Below, piece by piece: positions 60,001 through 64,000 of a DNA stretch of 64,000 nt. The translations under genes were made by a program, and so were the position numbers. A model generated the notes under the pieces. It had not been told where the DNA came from and searched no databases. It saw nothing but the letters and a program-made list of their open reading frames with translations. The stretch's first letter is position 1. Every line of letters starts with the position of its first letter. The stretch spans positions 4,092,001-4,156,000 of the forward strand of contig OZ005696.1 in assembly GCA_963930775.1 (NCBI GenBank). Reading direction: 5' to 3'. The DNA is from Cliona cf. orientalis. Lineage: Eukaryota > Porifera > Demospongiae > Clionaida > Clionaidae.

Positions 60001-61778
60001 GATGCAGCTCCCAAGACGAAGGATTCAGTTCCTGTCTTTACAAAGGGAGAAAATCTACACAAAATGGGTCATAGGTAATGTTTATTAACAATCAGAAGAA
60101 ACAACCTCTTCTAGTGGATGTGCAAGAAGGAAGTGAGAGACACACACACATACATGTACACATACCTGTTGATATTCTTCCTAACAGTCCCAGCTCGGCC
60201 AAAGTTGCCACTTCGAGAACCAGGAGAGGCACTGTCATGGCGACCAGTATCAGCTGGATACTCATCATATCCTGAAGTTTTTCAGTGTCAATTGGATGCA
60301 AGGTATGGAGTACGTGAGTAAGAGGATAGTTACCTTCTTCCTCTTGCTGTCTCTGCTGGGCTTCCCAGTCCTCCTCCTCATCGTCCCACTTGTCATAGCC
60401 ATTCCCAGCGCCAACAGCCTGGTGGTCATTCTGGTAGGGCTCTGCCTCCTGCTGCTGAAAGTGGTCCTCCTGCACTGCTCCATCCCCATACCCATCGCTC
60501 ACACCATCCGTGATGAGCTGTTGTAGAACAACAGTTTACAGCATACAACCACAGGATATGGAGGAAAGAATGCACTCATGCAGGTACTTGCTTTTCGAGT
60601 GCTTTGCACTTAGTATCTACAGCCAGGTATTTGAGAATATGTACCTCACAGTAGCTTTCTGGAAATAGTCCAACTTCTCCATTTGGTCGCTGGCCCTCCC
60701 ACCAACCATCACCAATATCCTACATGTGTACATAAGATTATATAATAATATTATTATGATTACACATGTTCTGCATTGTATACCAACCTAAAGGACTGAA
60801 ACTAGAGAGATACACTGCATCAGTAGCATTGCGGTATCTATAGCTAACAGCACCACATTCCCGTATTTGTTTGGGTACAAACTAGCACTAAGGTGTAGAG
60901 AGTGAGCACTAATTAGAATGAAACCTGACCTGGTTGAGAACGGTGACTTCTTCTCCTTCGTTGATCACCAGTTCACCATTCTCAGTATCACCTTCAAAAT
61001 CATACAGTATCCTAGCCTGAGCAGATTTTAATTGATACATAACGATATTAATAAGGACAAGTGTGAAGTATCAAACTGCGCATGCAAATACACACACACA
61101 TAGTCTCTCAATGAACCCATAATTACTCGGCTAGCTATTTTTACTTGCACGCTTGAGCAGCTATCTATGACAGAATACATGCCACAGTGGAGTAGCAAAT
61201 TCAAATTGGTTAACATTATGGTCAGGAATCGGCTGCACATACACGATCATTTCAGATTCATTCACCACATTGAGCTCTCTAGTGGCATGACAAGTCTCAA
61301 TACGTATTATACTTGCACGTATTATTAAATGGGCACTTAGTGCTATTAAAAATCCATCTCTTTGAGTACGAGTCTGAGCACCAGCATAAATTATGTAATG
61401 TGCAAGTTATCTAGCCAGCCTCCCTGGTCTTAACCTTTAGATCTACACAGATATTTAATAGCTATTGTTGTTCATGTACATGTATACTATGACTATAGTA
61501 CACGTAGCTAGCTATACCGCTCTGGGCAATCATGCTCGGAATCTTAAGCACACACGTAGATAACGACAAGGATTTGACAAGCACCTAGTACGTTAGGATC
61601 TGTTCATGGTTTTGTACCCCAATGCAATCTGATAATTGAATAAAGTGTCCATCAAAGAAACCACCAGCAAAACTAGTGTCACTTTATGAAGCGCAACAGC
61701 GCTAACGACAGTTTGGTACACGAAAGCCTTATAGAGTCACACACAAGTCTCAAAGTACAGTCTCACCTTAAGGGACAT
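57028..61778 (-). CDS. SNX9: Sorting nexin of the SNX9/18/33 family (SH3-PX-BAR)
   Basis: Couples membrane curvature and phosphoinositides to dynamin and actin during endocytosis. Exons, 5' to 3': 61767-61778, 60930-61016, 60645-60719, 60334-60517, 60166-60271, 59945-60054, 59586-59816, 58373-58503, 58207-58313, 58036-58139, 57866-57943, 57727-57803, 57509-57655, 57306-57363, 57157-57248, 57028-57084. The total is 1656 nt, 551 aa. SH3 ~5-58 (ARILYDFEG.. DGWWEGQRPNGEVGLFPESY). Acidic Gln/Glu linker ~59-150 (KWDDEEEDWEAQQ). PX ~200-312 (SRRYKHYDWLHSRL, PLPDKQYYG). BAR ~313-551 (QWKAGKRRAEKDELVGG, HTATLNDAIGF, MKEEGRID, AAVVAEIYHFQ). It is a single family member, so it probably predates the SNX9/18/33 split; the symbol marks the family only. 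The coding part of exon 1 is just MSLK. Confidence 0.94.
59396..59556. mobile_element. TATAGCAGGAAAC-ended MITE
   Basis: 161 bp. TATAGCAGGAAACTTTTGAG and the complement CTTTGAAAGTTTCCTGCTATA form the ends; GAGAAAACTTTC repeats inside both arms. Ends resemble those of 6006-6199. Lies in the intron just 3' of the PX-domain exon 59586-59816. Confidence 0.75.
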
Positions 61779-62267
61779 GTCGGTGACTGACTCCGAGCAA
61801 AATGCGCCGACGGTGATTCAGTTCGGTTGATCACCTCCTCTCCCTAGATACGCTACCTCAAGTGGTGATATCAACATTCATTGAGCAATACCCGATACCC
61901 GCCCCATCCACATCACATACGTATGGGTGTGGTCGCTACTTATCGAGGGCTGAGTCAGCACGCTCATACCAGTATTAAAACTATTTCAACAAGCCAGCCT
62001 CTACGAACTCACACTGTGACAGATCATTACTACCTGTAAGTTATTTGAGTACTGCACTAACTAGTGAAGAGCTATAGTAAACTTTTCAGAATAATTTGGT
62101 ACAAACTTGCCACTCCCCCCCAACCTGCTATATAGCTAATCTGCTGTGAGGCCCAGCCACCACCAACTCTGCCCACCACCCTGTCCATCTTGAAGTAACC
62201 TTCCTTGGGTTACTAAAATAGTAATAGTATAGCCTATGTCTAGGAATATTGATACAAGTTACTCAGA

Positions 62268-62670
62268 TCCTAGTGCATGCGCATATGAATGTGCTGCATT
62301 GTTGATACAACGTAGAAAGGTCGACAAACCAAAAATGCGTGGCATCATGTGGCATCTTTTCCTGGCATGTGATTGGTTTATCTGTTATTGTTAGCATGAA
62401 ATTGCCAGATTTTGAAGCATAGGGAACTGAGCGACTCATAAACATAACAAATCTATTAAAATCGTGAAAAACTGTCTTAGGTAGTCTCACGAGCCAGACC
62501 TTTCATGTTCTCGTCAGCCTGACCTTCACATGCAAGGACTAGGTTTCAGTGTGCTTTGAATCGTTAGGTATAGTGACCCCACGAGTGTCACAAATAGTGT
62601 GTTTATGCTAGCCATGCATATCAACAGTGCCTACTGAAGATCTGCTCATGCGCATACCACATGTAGATGA
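62268..62670. mobile_element. GC-palindrome-family repeat, decayed copy f
   Basis: Fragments TTAGCATGAAATTGCCAGAT, CTGAGCGACTCATAAACATA and CAGTGTGCTTTGAATCGTTA match copy e in order and orientation. It is interrupted at about 62485-62540 by sequence starting TAGTCTCACGAGCCAGACC, apparently a half TAGTCTCG element. Confidence 0.5.
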
Positions 62671-62678
62671 ACGAATAC

Positions 62679-62992
62679 TAGCCTCGTACCCAGGCCCAGA
62701 AAGAGGAGAAAAGAGGGCCTGGTACCTATTGCACGCGCATGCACCAACTACCCCAAGAAAACCTGGGGTGCCGCGAACGACTGTACATTTTTTTCGCTCT
62801 CCTCTTGCACCTAAGGTACAAAGTGATGTCGTATCGGTGTAGGCTTGTACCCTAGGCCACTGGAGGAGGGCGAAAAAGCATACAGTAGTTCGTGGCACCC
62901 CAGGTTTTCTTGGGGTAGTTGGCGCATGCGCGTGCAATAGGTACCAGGCCCTTTCTCCTCCCCCTCAATCAAAGGGCCTGGGTACGAGGCTA
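62679..62992. mobile_element. TAGCCTCG-type TIR element, copy 4
   Basis: 314 bp. Ends TAGCCTCGTACCCAGGCCC and GGGCCTGGGTACGAGGCTA. Inverted arms of more than 100 bp include ACCCCAAGAAAACCTGGGGT. Flanks AACGAATAC and AACAAATAC form a 9-bp target duplication with one change. Non-coding. Confidence 0.85.
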
Positions 62993-64000
62993 AACAAATA
63001 CATGCTGATGCTGTTGCAGATCTCGTAAGCCGAGAACTTGCTTATCCAGACAGAGCTATTCCACGGTCTAAGAGTCGGTCCATCGTCAGGTTGAAGTAAA
63101 GAGCCGATACGAAATATGTAATCCACAACCTTAACTGCTATCAACACTGTGAAAAGGACATGCCTATTAATTTTTGGCTGGGAATAAATTACGTAGTGAT
63201 ATGCACAGGACAATTAAGTTACAAGTAAATGATTTCTTTTATCATCAATATGTTATACTATATCATGTATATGGTACATGTATGTCAAAGGTGCTCATAG
63301 TATCTCTTGAAGGGCTTATAGGGGGATCTATGACCTCGAAAATGAAGAATTATAAATGATAGGCTAGCTTATTGTTGTCACATGCTACATTTACAATGTG
63401 CTATTGCTGAGCTCCATAATATTATGGAGCCAATAGACTGATAGAGATGTTACCCATTGCAAAGTGTGAGGCGTATTATACATGTGCACCATAATAATTA
63501 TTATGATTGTAGGATGAGCTTTAGCTATTAATTAACTACTATTGGAAAACGGACCATTTGAGATATTTGTACGTAGTATGTAGAAAGAGAAATACTTCAT
63601 GTTGTTATCTTCCCTAAATGGTCCAGGTCGCGTAATAGACATATACTATGATACAGTACAGCCCCAATCTTTACCGTTACTGGATCTGAAATTATGTCAC
63701 TGAGTAATCATTGGCCATTGCCTAGCAACCAAAGCCTACTTACATGTTGATGGAAGCTAATGACGAAAGTGGTCATAGACTGGCACAATTATTGCAAGAT
63801 CTTTGACCATGCATCTCATCTCATACCCACCAATTATGATCCTACTCAAGACCCTAGCCTGTGGTGGTATCATTATTATTGTTATTAATTTTAGTCTCAT
63901 GCCTATAGACCCCTCCTTTTCTACAGCACTAGATATATTGCATTAGTTGGCTGTGGTGCAACACATCTAGCACTCTGCCGACCTGGCAATATTTGCACAC

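Larger units (their letters stand above)
61779..64000. other. Upstream region of the sorting nexin, no gene seen
   Basis: Contains the SNX promoter, a decayed GC-palindrome-family copy (about 62268-62670), the TIR element 62679-62992 and a palindrome at about 63411-63432 (GCTCCATAATATTATGGAGC). I saw no exon with recognisable homology. Confidence 0.55.

Noticed and set aside
63000-64000. Search for an exon at the right edge
   Set aside because: Short frames only, no domain, no consistent splice phases.

Overview
This is an AT-rich, gene-dense eukaryotic window with spliced genes. Introns are often only 50-70 bp, intergenic gaps are short, and small non-coding transposons are abundant. The gene set (RBPJ/CSL, two ephrin-like ligands, a Kelch-TKL kinase, a VWC/TIL/WAP secreted protein), the intron style and the scattered TACATG-rich motifs suggest an early-branching animal. 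A demosponge such as Amphimedon queenslandica is the best guess. That is an inference from content, not a database match.

Layout. 1-3826 (-): 3'-partial gene for a secreted cysteine-rich protein built from repeated VWC, CGGC and TIL exon cassettes. 4098-11191 (-) and 11845-18475 (-): two tandem methionine aminopeptidase 2 genes, made by a segmental duplication of about 7 kb whose introns still align. 18760-19733 (+): peroxisomal membrane protein PXMP4. 19956-24097 (-): a proline-rich protein with a C-terminal RhoGAP domain. 25802-30144 (+): mitochondrial-type 3-ketoacyl-CoA thiolase ACAA2. 30466-36091 (-): a Kelch / coiled-coil / TKL-like kinase fusion. 36244-44459 (+) and 44942-46911 (+): two adjacent ephrin-like genes, one with a transmembrane segment and cytoplasmic tail, one apparently GPI-anchored. 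47373-55722 (-): RBPJ/Suppressor of Hairless. 57028-61778 (-): an SNX9/18/33-family sorting nexin. The right 2.2 kb holds only repeats.

Every exon model was built by hand by joining GT..AG introns with compatible phases. All complete models have total coding lengths divisible by three and end in a stop. Themes that link neighbours are cell-cell signalling (ephrins, RBPJ, kinase, RhoGAP), membrane/actin work (sorting nexin, RhoGAP), and fatty-acid/peroxisome metabolism (ACAA2, PXMP4). No operon-like logic is implied.

Non-coding structure includes a family of terminal-inverted-repeat elements beginning TAGTCTCG or TAGCCTCG with 8-10 bp target duplications, a GC-palindrome-ended repeat family, several other MITE-like elements, two long hairpins and a giant pyrimidine tract beside an RBPJ splice acceptor. 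I saw no tRNA, rRNA, CRISPR, reverse transcriptase or virus-like element.
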